Below are positions 12,250 to 22,748 of a stretch of 64,000 nt of DNA, piece after piece (the first letter of the stretch is position 1; each line of letters starts with the position of its first letter). Both the position numbers and the translations under genes were made by a program. Origin of the DNA: Platanthera guangdongensis. Lineage: Eukaryota; Streptophyta; Magnoliopsida; Asparagales; Orchidaceae. The notes under the pieces are model-generated. The model was not told where the DNA came from, made no database searches, and worked only from the letters and a program-made list of their open reading frames with translations. The stretch spans positions 179,804,375-179,868,374 of the forward strand of contig CM077150.1 in the NCBI GenBank assembly GCA_039583875.1. The letters run 5' to 3'.

Positions 12250-14851
12250 TGTAACACCCCGGATTTGTGATTGCGTACGCATGATGGGCGTTACGTTGGC
12301 TTTGAACGTTGTTCGAGCATGGTTTTTCCCGCGGGCTTGCGAGTGGCTGTTTTGGTTGCCGAGTTGCACGATTCCCCAGCAAACCGGAGTCCAAATTGGG
12401 GACTCGGTGAGGCCTCTTAGTGAATGCTTGCACTTTTTCGCACCCGGGAAATGTCGCTCAAAACGAGTTGCTGGTACAGGAAACAAAAATGGTACAAAGT
12501 TCTTAAGGCAAAAATGGTCTAGGGCGACACAGAAACATTTTTCAAAACAGGGAAAAATAGGCATTTTTTTGTGCGTGACACGCCCCCCCGACACGGGCGT
12601 GTCGGGGCGTGACCCAGGGCGTGACCTCCTTGACTCGACGATTTTCTGGTGTCGAGTTAAGCTCGACGAATGGGGTACACGCCCCGTGACACGGGCGTGT
12701 CACGGACCGTGTCCCGCAGTGTCGAGTGTCAAGTGTCGAGTGTCGAGTGTTGAGTGTCGAGTGTCAGGTGTCGAGAGAGGGGACACGGCCTGTGACATGG
12801 GCGTGTCACAGGGCGTGTCCAGTTGTGTCGAGTGTCGACACTTTGTGTCGACAAGGTGTCGAGACACTGGCTACACGCCCTAGGTCACGGGCATGACCGA
12901 TCCGTCACGGGCATGTACCCGGTCGTGTACCGTGTGGATAAACTTGGATTTGCCGACTTTCTGCGCCGCTTAAGGTACACGCCCTGTGTCACGGGCGTGA
13001 CACAGGGCGTGACCGGCCCGAAAATCCACTTTTTCCAGTTTTTTGTGCCGTTGATTTCCTTGATTCTGCATCTAACGGTTCAGCTCTGTTCTGGAGGAAA
13101 TAAGGCCGAAACAGAGAATTGTTCTTCTCATTTCACCTTCTCTTCATCTTCTTCTTCCTTCTAAACAAGGAACCCAAGGGAGCAAGAGATAAAGCAAGGC
13201 AAGGAAAGAGAGGAGCAGCCGTCGCGGCATCATCTCGGTTCAGGCAAGCGGTGTTCTTCACCTTTGCCAATCTTGATTTCTTGTTTTTTGATTAATTGCT
13301 CTTTCAATTTCCCTATGCTTATTTTGTTCTTCTTGATTCACTTGCCTAGTTTGTTCTTCTTGATTCAAATTATGCTTATTTTATGTAAGTATCAATCCTC
13401 TTGCTTCTGATCAAATTTCCCTATGCTGAATGACTTTGATCTTCCATGTTGAGTTTTGTTAGTTATCAAGTCTATGCTAGGTTACTTCATGTAGTTCTCT
13501 TGTTCATGTGATTCATGTAGCTCTCTTGATTTATGTTTATGTAGCTATTCTAAGTTATGTGCTTCATTCTTATTCATATCAAACGCATGTGATTCTTGTT
13601 CCAAACATGTGATTTATGTAAGTAAACTCTATCATGTGATGACATTCATCAAACTCTACGTTGGCAATTTGTCGTCATGTGTGAGGATGAAGGAAAGAAA
13701 CGTGTTACCTTGGGTTATGGGGCGTTTTGCGAGGTGAATTGTGAACCATGGCAGGAGCATTTGTGTGAGAATTCTGCAAGGGGTGGTGTGGTTTCAGCCT
13801 GTGGCCACCGGGTTTTGGTTTTTGTGGTTAGAGAGACCACTTTGGCCCCGATTTGGGCTGGTTTTGTTTGGTGCGTTCCACGTTAGGGCCGCCACCGAAA
13901 GACCCTTGCGGAATTGAACTTAACCGCTGCTTATGTTTCACTGTTTGGTGGTTTCTTGTTCTAACGATGATGAATTGGGCATGTGTATGGCCTTTTTGCT
14001 CCTGCAGGTTAGCAGGACTTGATGAAACTTGTACGCACTTGGTGCGGTTGGCACTTTGGAATGACATTGTTTACTACTTGTACGCACTTGTTTTATGCAC
14101 TCTTTTTACTTCTATGAAACATTGCTACGGGGTCGGTAAGCCCCTTCTTTATCGATTATGAAATTCATGCTCTCTTTTGTATAGCTTGGTTGATTGCTGA
14201 GGTATTCTTTCTTGAATGCCTCAGGTGCAGGTTGTAGCCGGTTGAGCGGCTAGGTTGGTTGGTGGCGTTTCTTGGGAGCTAGCCGAGCTTACTTTGTGAG
14301 GTAGTTCTTTTCTTTGTTGTACAGACATACATGTGCCCCAATGGGTTCGTGTCAGCTTGTTGGCGCCCATTGGTGGTTTTCTTTACTTGTGATGTATGAA
14401 TAATAGACTGCTATGTGACTCATTTGGATGATGTCTTCTTGCTCTTGGGAAGGATTTATGGTAGGTTGCATTAGGTATTTTTAAGCTACACAAAACCTAT
14501 TATTGTATATCATGCATACATGTTTTGATCAACTAAGACGTATTTTCCAAATGACGTAAACAAAGAGGATTTCTTATAGTAGTATCACTATAGACTGCAT
14601 ATAGGAGCTCATCATAAATAACCAAAGTATTTCCGCCGCGTACAAATACAGTTTTTGATACCTAAGGCCGAGGGATACGGCCATTTAATCCAAAGGTTTT
14701 CATACATTTCACTGTTGAATTTCAACTCATAAAGTAAGCGTCAAGAGTTGCCTGAGCGTGTGCAGTTATCCCCTGCACGACGTGGCATCATAACCCGTAG
14801 TTCCTCTTACTCTGATACGATGTACTCGTTGAGGAAATGCGGGTTGTGACA
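12250..14851 (+). repeat. 5' LTR of B
   Basis: TG...CA ends, 2,602 bp. The U3-like first third is GC-rich and packed with palindromic words (ACACGCCC, GGGCGTG, CTCGACGA). The remainder is T-rich and AT-rich. The small ORFs inside are not supported as genes: the same stretches occur in the 3' LTR and in solo LTR G without coding constraint. Confidence 0.95.
12590..13013 (+). repeat. Palindromic GC word tract in 5' LTR of B
   Basis: Includes about eight units of the heptamer GTGTCGA at 12720-12775 and a long perfect inverted repeat at 12979-13010 (14-bp arms ACGCCCTGTGTCAC and its complement around GGGC). The 3' LTR repeats the tract at about 20490-20907 with one heptamer fewer. Confidence 0.85.
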
Positions 14852-14853
14852 GT

Positions 14854-14865
14854 TGGTATCAGAGC
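14854..14865 (+). other. Primer binding site of B (initiator tRNA-Met)
   Basis: TGGTATCAGAGC two bases after the LTR end, the standard complement of the plant initiator tRNA-Met 3' end. Confidence 0.95.
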
Positions 14866-15004
14866 CAGGTTTGCTTGACAATTGGTTGGGCAAACGTTCT
14901 GGTTTGCTTGTAAGCATCATATCATACACACACCGAGGTGCCATCAGTATGTCTTGGCCGACGCACGCACATTACACTCATGGCATGACAAGAAGTATAC
15001 GGGG

Positions 15005-15176
15005 CATATTATGTAGTATGGGATGCATAATATGTGGTTGTATATGGATCCACCATAGGGGCAATATGTGCGAGTTATGTAGTATGGGATGCATAACCTT
15101 ACCACATGGATGCGACTAGCACGTTTTCTTTTCTTCGTTGCATGCAATGCTATGTAGTATGGGATGCATAGCATTG
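15005..15176 (+). ncRNA. Three leader hairpins of B with invariant 12-base loop
   Basis: HP1 15005-15034: 9-bp stem CATATTATG / CATAATATG. HP2 15074-15097: 6-bp stem GTTATG / CATAAC. HP3 15145-15176: 10-bp stem CAATGCTATG / CATAGCATTG. All stems are perfect, and all three loops read TAGTATGGGATG. Outer stem bases change in pairs while the loop stays fixed, the mark of a selected RNA fold. Each contains ATG followed at once by TAG. It lies between the primer site and gag, where packaging or dimerisation signals and leader translation control elements lie in retroelements. Element C carries counterparts. Confidence 0.75.
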
Positions 15177-15518
15177 TGATGCGTACGACCGCTCATGGCA
15201 TGCATTAAGGCTTTTTTCTAGATTGCATCGCACAACACGCATAACATAATATTGCATGAGCACAACGTGCCAAGCTAAAGATGTACATGATGACACCTGT
15301 ACACTCATGGTTTTGGGTCAAATAAAGTCATGCATTCATTGGTTAGGCACAAGGTAGTGGGATGACGGTGAGTCATCTTTAGGTTAGGCATACCATCATT
15401 CTCAAACTCCCAGAGCAAGTTAGCAGTTGATATTCATATGTATATATATGTATGGTCTGTACTTAGCCGTTGTGTGTTTTGTTGGGTTGAGCTTGATAAG
15501 AGTGAACGTGTGTATAGG

Positions 15519-16784
15519 ATGTCGAAGCGTCCAGTGATAAGGCAAACTCCCCAATCCGAGGGCGAGTCTTCGGGCGCGCAGAATAATGCCCTGATGGATA
15601 GTCTTCGCCAAAGTAATGAGGCTTTGACGAGGCAGGTGCAGGAAGTGCAGTCCCAGCTCCAAGCTATGTCATCAGCGATGTCGGGGCTGGCACCAAGAGG
15701 GCAAGAGACGGTCCGAGGCCCCACCAGTTCGACTCCTTCCGTGGCAGTGATACCCCCAGTTGTGGTTCCTCCTGCGATGACTTTCATCTCGCAGTTTCAG
15801 CGACTTGGACCACCGATTTATGATGGAAAAGCAGACTTTGTGATCTTGGATGATTGGGTAATCACATTGGAAGAGATGTTTGGTTATTCTGGCGTTACCG
15901 AGGACCAGAAGGTGATGCTTGCCGCCTATCAACTCAAAGGGTTGGCTAAAGGTTGGTGGTTGCGAGAAAAGGAGAGCTTAGGGGTGGGATGTTCGTGGGA
16001 AGCCTTTAAAGACATGTTACGGCGCAAGTTTCTGCCATCAGTTGAAAGGGACCGCCTGATGAATGACTTCTTGTACTTGAAGCAGAGGAAACTCACAGTG
16101 AGTGAGTATGAAATTGAGTTTAGCAAGTTAAGTCGGTTCGCTCCGAGCTTGGTGATGACGGAAGCTGACCGCGTAAAGAGATTTCTTAGCGGACTCCGCA
16201 GCGACGTGCAGCAGTTCGCAAGTGCTTATGGAGCGACGAGTTACACTACTGTGGTTGAGGCTGCGTTGAAGGTTGAAGCTATAGAAAATGCCAAACAAAG
16301 AGGGCAGCAGATGAGGCAGGGCAAGAGACAGCTGGTGGGAGAGAAAATGTCCCACGAGTCAGACGTAAAGAAGAAGAAGGAAATATGTAGCTTCTGTGGC
16401 CGAGCCGGTCACCCGTTTGAGAAATGTTTCAAGCGGTTGGGGATGCAAAAGAAGGAGCGGGTGCACGCCATTCAGGGTGCGCCAACCAGAGACTTGGAGT
16501 GTACATTTTGTGGGAGAAGAGGTCATGATGTGGGCCGCTGCTGGGCCAAAGAAAAGGTGTGCTTCCAGTGTGGCAGACAAGGACATCTTCGCGCAAGGTG
16601 CCCGCAGATCCAACCTGTTTTGCAACCCGCACCACTCCAGGCTTTGCCTCCGCCTCCGCGTTTAGACAAAGGAAAAGGGAAGTTAAATGTGATCGCTTCA
16701 GAGGAATCTCAGACGTCACCTCAGGTTATCTCAGGTTCGATTCATTCCTCTGGTTCTTGTTTTGTTTCTGCCTTTTATGAGTAG
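15519..16784 (+). CDS. gag: Gag of B (unspliced reading)
   Basis: The start chosen is ATG 15519 ([12 protein letters not shown]), after the leader; the frame is open further upstream, but that sequence is leader-like. The Ty3 retrotransposon gag domain spans about residues 110-260 ([52 protein letters not shown]). Three CCHC zinc knuckles follow: [28 protein letters not shown] and [14 protein letters not shown]. Three knuckles is more than the usual one in plant chromoviruses, so tight RNA binding is likely. Without splicing the ORF reads 16 codons into the intron-like segment and stops at 16784. With splicing at 16734/16812 it continues into protease. No internal stop: Gag could be functional. 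Confidence 0.85.
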   Translation: MSKRPVIRQTPQSEGESSGAQNNALMDSLRQSNEALTRQVQEVQSQLQAMSSAMSGLAPRGQETVRGPTSSTPSVAVIPPVVVPPAMTFISQFQRLGPPIYDGKADFVILDDWVITLEEMFGYSGVTEDQKVMLAAYQLKGLAKGWWLREKESLGVGCSWEAFKDMLRRKFLPSVERDRLMNDFLYLKQRKLTVSEYEIEFSKLSRFAPSLVMTEADRVKRFLSGLRSDVQQFASAYGATSYTTVVEAALKVEAIENAKQRGQQMRQGKRQLVGEKMSHESDVKKKKEICSFCGRAGHPFEKCFKRLGMQKKERVHAIQGAPTRDLECTFCGRRGHDVGRCWAKEKVCFQCGRQGHLRARCPQIQPVLQPAPLQALPPPPRLDKGKGKLNVIASEESQTSPQVISGSIHSSGSCFVSAFYE

Positions 16785-16811
16785 TTCTTAGTTCCAGATA
16801 TACCCTTATAG
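16735..16811 (+). other. Candidate intron (77 bp) between gag and protease of B
   Basis: Begins GTTCG after ATCTCAG, ends CCCTTATAG; strongly T-rich inside. Removal creates a phase-1 Gly codon (G|GA) and shifts the gag frame exactly into the protease frame, which is otherwise in another frame behind stops. A short T-rich GT-AG segment of 77 bp is within the normal range for plant introns. Confidence 0.8.
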
Positions 16812-19800
16812 GAAACTTTAAGGTAAAGAACCGTTGGGCGCGTGTTCTATTTGATTCTAGCGCGACCCATTCATTTGTGGCACGAACCTTTCTGGATCGG
16901 TATCATTTGACACCAGATCGAGTGGGGAATGCGTTTTTGGTGAAATTTCCTTCCGGTGCTTCGGTGGTGGCAGACTGGGGTCTTCTTGATTGTCCCATTT
17001 TGTTGGGCGATTTCTTAGCAAAGGCTGATTTTAAAGTGATCGATTTGGAGGATTTTGACGTCATTCTGGGCATGGACTGGTTATCCCGCTATGACGCCGT
17101 CATCCAGTGCAAAGGGAAGCGCTTGGATTTTATCAAGGACAATGGTCAGCCGGGAAGTGTTTATGGTGATTCATGCCAGGATACTCCAGGGATCTCGGCG
17201 GTATGTGTTCGGACGTTGTTTGTTTCCGACTGTTTTGCTTGTCTAGTCTCAGTTGTGGGGACTAGTGCTGTTTTGCCGCGTTTGGAGGAGATTCTGGTGG
17301 TGCGTGAATTCCCAGATGTTTTTCCTACTGATCTTCCTGGTCTTCCCCCTGATCGTGATGTCGAGTTCGTTATTGATTTGGAACCGGGTACGCGGCCTAT
17401 TGCGAAAGCGCCGTACAGAATGGCCCCGCGTGAGCTATCAGAGTTGCGTACCCAGTTGGATGACTTATTGGCAAAAGGGTTTATCAGGCCGAGTTCATCA
17501 CCTTGGGGTGCAACAGTGTTATTTGTAAAGAAGAAAGATGGGTCGATGCGGCTTTGCATCGATTACCGGGAATTAAACAAGGTGACGATTAAAAACAAGT
17601 ACCCACTGCCAAGAATCGATGATTTGTTTGATCAACTGCGTGGCAGTTCAGTATTTTCGAAGATTGATCTCCGCTCGGGCTATCATCAGCTCAATGTCCG
17701 GGAGTCTGATATTCCGCGGACTGCATTTCGATCAAGGCATGGTCATTTTGAACTTCTGGTGATGTCGTTTAGTTTAACCAACGCACCATCAGCCTTCATG
17801 GATATGATGAACAGGGTGTTCAAGGACTACTTGGATAAGTTTGTGGTGGTTTTTATTGATGACGTTCTTGTCTACTCCCGCAGTGCTGAGGAGCATGAAC
17901 AGCATCTGCGTTTAGTATTGGCCACTTTGCGAGACCAAAAGTTATTCGCCAAGCTAAGCAAATGCGAGTTTTGGTTGCCTCAAGTTGCCTTTCTGGGTCA
18001 TGTCATTAATCACATGGAATTTCAGTGGATCCCGAAAAGATTGCTGCAGTCATGGAGTGGAGAAGACCGGAGACACCCAAGGAGATTTGAAGTTTCTTGG
18101 GATTGGCCGACTATTATCGCAGATTTGTCGAAGGGTTTGCGACGTTGGCCGCACCTTTGACTCGCTTAACCCAGAATAATGTGGCGTTTGAGTGGAATGA
18201 CAAGTGTGAGGCGTCATTCCTTGAACTCAAGAACAGTTTATGTACCGCTCCTGTGTTAATCTTGCCGACAGAAGGCATAGATTATGACGTTTTTGTGGAT
18301 GCGTCGCACGTTGGACTTGGATGTGTTTTAATGCAAGACAAAAAGGTGATTGCGTATGGGTCTCGGCAATTGAAAAGTCATGAAAAGAACTACCCAACGC
18401 ATGATTTGGAGTTCGCAGCGGTGATCTTTGCGTTGAAGTTGTGGAGACACTTACTGTATGGTGCACAGTGCAAAATCTTTACGGATCATAAAAGTTTAAA
18501 GTACGTCTTCACGCAAAAGGAACTGAATCTGCGCCAACGGCGATGGCTGGAATATGTAGTTGGTTATGATGTGGACATTCAGTATCATCCGGGGAAAGCG
18601 AATGTTGTGGCCGATGCTTTTAGTCGGAAGACGGGGAAAGTATTTCATCTTTCAGTCGACCGTCTTGTGGAGGAATTTTTATTGATGGATATTTCCATGG
18701 GCAAGTATGACCCGCCAAGTCATTCGATGGTACAAGAACCTTCATGGCTGGTGCTTGTAAGACAACATCAAAAGGATGATCCTGATCTGTTACATCTATT
18801 GCTTCGGACTGAAAAAGGGGAATTATCGGATTTTTCTTTTGATGAGGAGGGCACGTTAAAGTATCGTGGTCGATTTTGTATTCCCGCAGTTGGAAACATT
18901 CGCGAGATGGTGTGTCGGGAAGCACATGGTTCAAGTATGGCCTACCATCCAGGCTCAACAAAAATGTACCGTGATCTGAAACAAATTGTCTGGTGGTATG
19001 GAATGAAAAGAGATATAGCGCGATTTGTAGCTGAATGTCATACCTGCAAGCGGGTGAAAGCTAATCATGGGAGGCCTGGTGGCAAGTTGACACCATTGGA
19101 GATTCCAACATGGAAGTGGGAAAGCATCTCAATGGATTTTATTACAGGTTTACCAAGATCTCCACGAGGACATGACTCCGTGTGGGTAGTCGTGGATAGA
19201 TTGACCAAGTGTGCTCATTTCATACCATTTAAGGTCAACTACCCGATGAAGACAATAGCGGAACTCTCTTTGAACGAAATCATCCGACTGCATGGTGTGC
19301 TAGTCAATATCATATCAGACAATGATTCCCGATTTACTTCTCGTTTCTGGAAGAGTCTACAAGAGGGTTTAGGGACGGATTTGCGGTATTCCACTGCTTA
19401 CCACCCTCAGACGAATGGCCAAACAGAACGAGTTAATCAAATTGTAGAAGATATGATTCGATGCTATATTCTTGAGTATGGCGGAGCATGAGATGAACGT
19501 TTGCGGCTTATGGAATTCGCATATAATAATAGCTATCAAGAAAGCTTGCAAATGGCTCTGTTCGAAGCGTTATATGGGCGTCGATGTCGGACTCCCCTCT
19601 TTTGGACTGAGGTTTGCGAGCGGCTTTTGTTGGGCCCAAAGGCGCTCGAGGCCATGGAAGTTGCCGTACGATGTATCCGAGAGAAGCTCTGAATCGCCCA
19701 AGAGCGATATGAAAAGTATGCCAATCGACGACGATCGGAATTAGAGTGTGCGGTGGGAGATTCCATGTTCTTGAAAGTCTCCTGGTAAACTTTCCTGGTG

Positions 19801-20021
19801 TTCACGATGTGTTTCATGTTAGCCAACTTCGCAAGTGTGTGCGACATGACACGCAAGTGTTGGACGTGGTGCCGCCATTGGCGCCAAACCTTTCTTATGT
19901 GGAGATTCCATGTTCTTGAACGCCTAGGGTCAAGGTGCTATGGAAAAATCAGAAAGTGGAAAGCGCGACGTGGGAGCTCGAGTCAACGATGAGGGCGGCT
20001 CACCCTCATTTGTTCTCGTAA
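16812..20021 (+). pseudogene. pol: pol of B: protease, RT, RNase H, integrase, chromodomain remnant
   Basis: Protease: the active site reads FDSSATHSF where FDSGATHSF is usual, and ILGMDWL follows. [14 protein letters not shown], catalytic FIDDVLVYS intact. A frameshift near 18010-18025 and a TGA at about 18088 break the link to RNase H. RNase H: DASHVGLGCVL, GSRQLKSHEKNYPTHDLE, TDHKSLKY, VADAFSRK. Integrase: zinc finger (EAHGSSMAYHPGSTKMY, CHTCKRVKANHG), core D (SMDFITGLP), D (IISDNDSRF), E (NGQTERVNQ). A TGA at 19489 replaces Trp in GGAWDERL, and another TGA stands at 19690. Deletions remove most of the GPY-type region. The tail (KVLWKNQKVESATWELE...HPHLF) keeps the Tekay-type chromodomain signature. 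Not functional as it stands. Confidence 0.9.
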
Positions 20022-20131
20022 ACAAGCTGGTATGTGGATTGGTGTTTTTGTTGCATTGCTGTTTTTGGTTTGTTACCTTATTTTGATTGAGAGCAAAATG
20101 ATTGAAAAGTTTTGAGCCGAAACTTTTTGTT

Positions 20132-20143
20132 AGGGGGAGTGAT
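20132..20143 (+). other. Polypurine tract of B
   Basis: AGGGGGAGTGAT immediately before the 3' LTR start at 20144. Confidence 0.85.
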
Positions 20144-22743
20144 TGTAACACCCCGGATTTGTGATTGCGTACGCATGATGGGCGTTACGTTGGCTTTGAA
20201 CGTTGTTCGAGCATGGTTTTTCCCGCGGGCTTGCGAGTGGCTGTTTTGGTTGCCGAGTTGCACGATTCCCCAGCAAACCGGAGTCCAAATTGGGGACTCG
20301 GTGAGGCCTCTTTGGGAATGCTTACACTTTTTCGCGCCCGGGAAATGTCGCTCAAAACGAGTTGCTGGTACAGGAAACAAAAAGGGTAAAAAGTTCTTAA
20401 GGCAAAAATGGTCTAGGGTGACACAGAAACATTTTTCAAAACAGGGAAAAATAGGTATTTGTTTGTGCGTGACACCCCCCCCCCCCCCGACACGGACGTG
20501 TCGGGGCGTGACCCAGGGCGTGACCTCCTTGACTCGACGATTTTCTGGTGTCGAGTTAAGCTCGACGAATGGGGTACACGCCCCGTGACACGGGTGTGTC
20601 ACGGGCCGTGTCCCGCAGTGTCGAGTGTCGAGTGTCGAGTGTTGAGTGTCGAGTGTCGGATGTCGAGAGAGGGGACACGGCCTATGACACGGGCGTTTCA
20701 CAGGGCGTGTCCAGCTGTGTCGAGTGTCGACACTTTGTGTCGACAAGGTGTCGAGACACGGGCTACACGCCCTAGGTCACGGGCGTGACCGATCCGTCAT
20801 GGGCGTGTACCCGGCCGTGTACCGTGTGGATAAACTTGGATTTGCCGACTTTCTGCGCCGCTTAAAGTACACGCCCTGTGTCACGGGCGTGACACAGGGC
20901 GTGACTGGCCCGAAAATCGACTTTTTCCATTTTTTTGTGCCGTTGATTTCCTTGATTCTGCATCTAACGGATCAGCTCTGTTCTGGAGGAAATAAGGCCG
21001 AAACAGAGAATTGTTCTTCTCATTTCACCTTCTCTTCATCTTCTTCTTCCTTCTAAACAAGGAACCCAAGGGAGCAAGAGCTAAAGCAAGGCAAGGAAAG
21101 AGAGGAGCAGCCGTCGCGGCATCATCTCGGTTCAGGCAAGCGGTGTTCTTCACCCTTGCCAATCTTGATTTCTTGTTTTTTGATTAATTGCTCTTTCAAT
21201 TTCCCTATGCTTATTTTGTTCTTCTTGATTCACTTGCCTAGTTTGTTCTTCTTGATTCAAATTATGCTTATTTTATGTAAGTATCAATCCTCTTGCATCT
21301 GATCAAATTTCCCTATGTTGAATGACTTTGATCTTCCATGTTGAGTTTTGTTAGTTATCAAGTCTATGCTAGGTTACTTCATGTAGTTCTCTTGTTCATG
21401 TGATTCATGTAGCTCTCTTGATTTATGTTTATGTAGCTATTCTAAGTTATGTGCTTCATTCTTATTCATATCAAACGCATATGATTCTTGTTCCAAACAT
21501 GTGATTTATGTAAGTAAACTCTATCATGTGATGACATTCATCAAACTCTACGTTGGCAATTTGTCGTCATGTGTGAGGATGAAGGAAAGAAACGTGTTAC
21601 CTTGGGTTATGGGGCGTTTTGCGAGGCGAATTGTGAACCATGACAGGAGCGTTTGTGTGAGAATTCTGCAAGGGGTGGTGTGGTTTCAGCCTGTGGCCAC
21701 CGGGTTTTGGTTTTTGTGGTTAGAGAGACCACTTTGGCCCCGATTTGGGCTGGTTTTGTTTGGTGCGTTCCACGTTAGGGCCGCCACCGAAAGACCCTTG
21801 CCGAATTGAACTTAACCGCTGCTTATGTTTCACTGTTTGGTGGTTTCTTGTTCTAACGATGATGAATTGGGCATGTGTATGGCCTTTTTGCTCCTGCGGG
21901 TTAGCAGGACTTGATGAAACTTGTACGCACTTGGTGCGGTTGGCGCTTTGGAATGACATTGTTTACTACTTGTACGCACTTGTTTTATGCACTCTTTTTA
22001 CTTCTATGAAACATTGCTACGGGGTCGGTAAGCCCCTTCTTTATCGATTATGAAATTCATGCTCTCTTTTGTATAGCTTGGTTGATTGCTGAGGTATTCT
22101 TTCTTGAATGCCTCAGGTGCAGGTTGTAGCCGGTTGAGCGGCTAGGTTGGTTGGTGGCGTTTCTTGGGAGCTAGCCGAGCTTACTTAGCGAGGTAGTTCT
22201 TTTCTTTGTTGTACAGACATACATGTGCCCCAATGGGTTCGTGTCACCTTGTTGGCGCCCATTGGTGGTTTTCTTTACTTGTGATGTATGAATAATAGAC
22301 TGCTATGTGACTCATTTGGATGATGTCTTCTTGCTCTTGGGAAGGATTTATGGTAGGTTGCATTATGTATTTTTAAGCTACACAAAACCTATTATTGTAT
22401 ATCATGCATACATGTTTTGATCAACTAAGACGTATTTTCCAAATGACGTAAACAAAGAGGATTTCTTATAGTAGTATCACTATAGACTGCATATAGGAGC
22501 TCATCATAAATAACCAAAGTATTTCCGCCGCGTACAAATACAGTTTTTGATACCTAAGGCCGAGGGATACGACCATTTAATCCAAAGGTTTTCTTACATT
22601 TCGTTGTTGAATTTCAACTCATAAAGTAAGCGTCAAGAGTTGCCTGATCGTGTGCAGTTATCCCCTGCACGACGTGGCATCATAACCCGTAGTTCCTCTT
22701 GCTCTGATACGATGTACTCGTTGAGGAAATGCGGGTTGTGACA
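20144..22743 (+). repeat. 3' LTR of B
   Basis: 2,600 bp, near copy of 12250-14851. Differences cluster in the GC word tract (for example a longer C run near 20477) and are mostly transitions. Followed by GTATA at 22744-22748. Confidence 0.95.
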
Positions 22744-22748
22744 GTATA

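Larger units (their letters stand above)
12250..22743 (+). mobile_element. Element B, full-length Ty3 chromovirus-like retrotransposon (Tekay/Del type)
   Basis: 10,494 bp bounded by GTATA duplications. Two LTRs of about 2.6 kb begin TGTAACACCCC and end GGGTTGTGACA. Initiator tRNA-Met primer site, hairpin leader, gag with three zinc knuckles, intron-like segment, protease, RT, RNase H, integrase, remnant chromodomain tail and a polypurine tract are in canonical order. The two LTRs differ at scattered sites, mostly transitions, so insertion is fairly recent but not the latest possible. Pol carries several inactivating changes. Confidence 0.95.

Noticed and set aside
12250..12594. N-terminal extension of the A pol ORF into B
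   Set aside because: That part is antisense LTR of B; the true frame begins at the insertion edge 12249.
12823..13164. CRISPR-like regular short repeats in the GC word tracts
   Set aside because: Spacing irregular, words palindromic and within LTRs of a plant element; no spacers or cas genes.
13853..14161. 102-codon ORF in both LTRs of B
   Set aside because: Identical LTR sequence on both sides, overlapping antisense ORF, no known domain; explained by LTR duplication.
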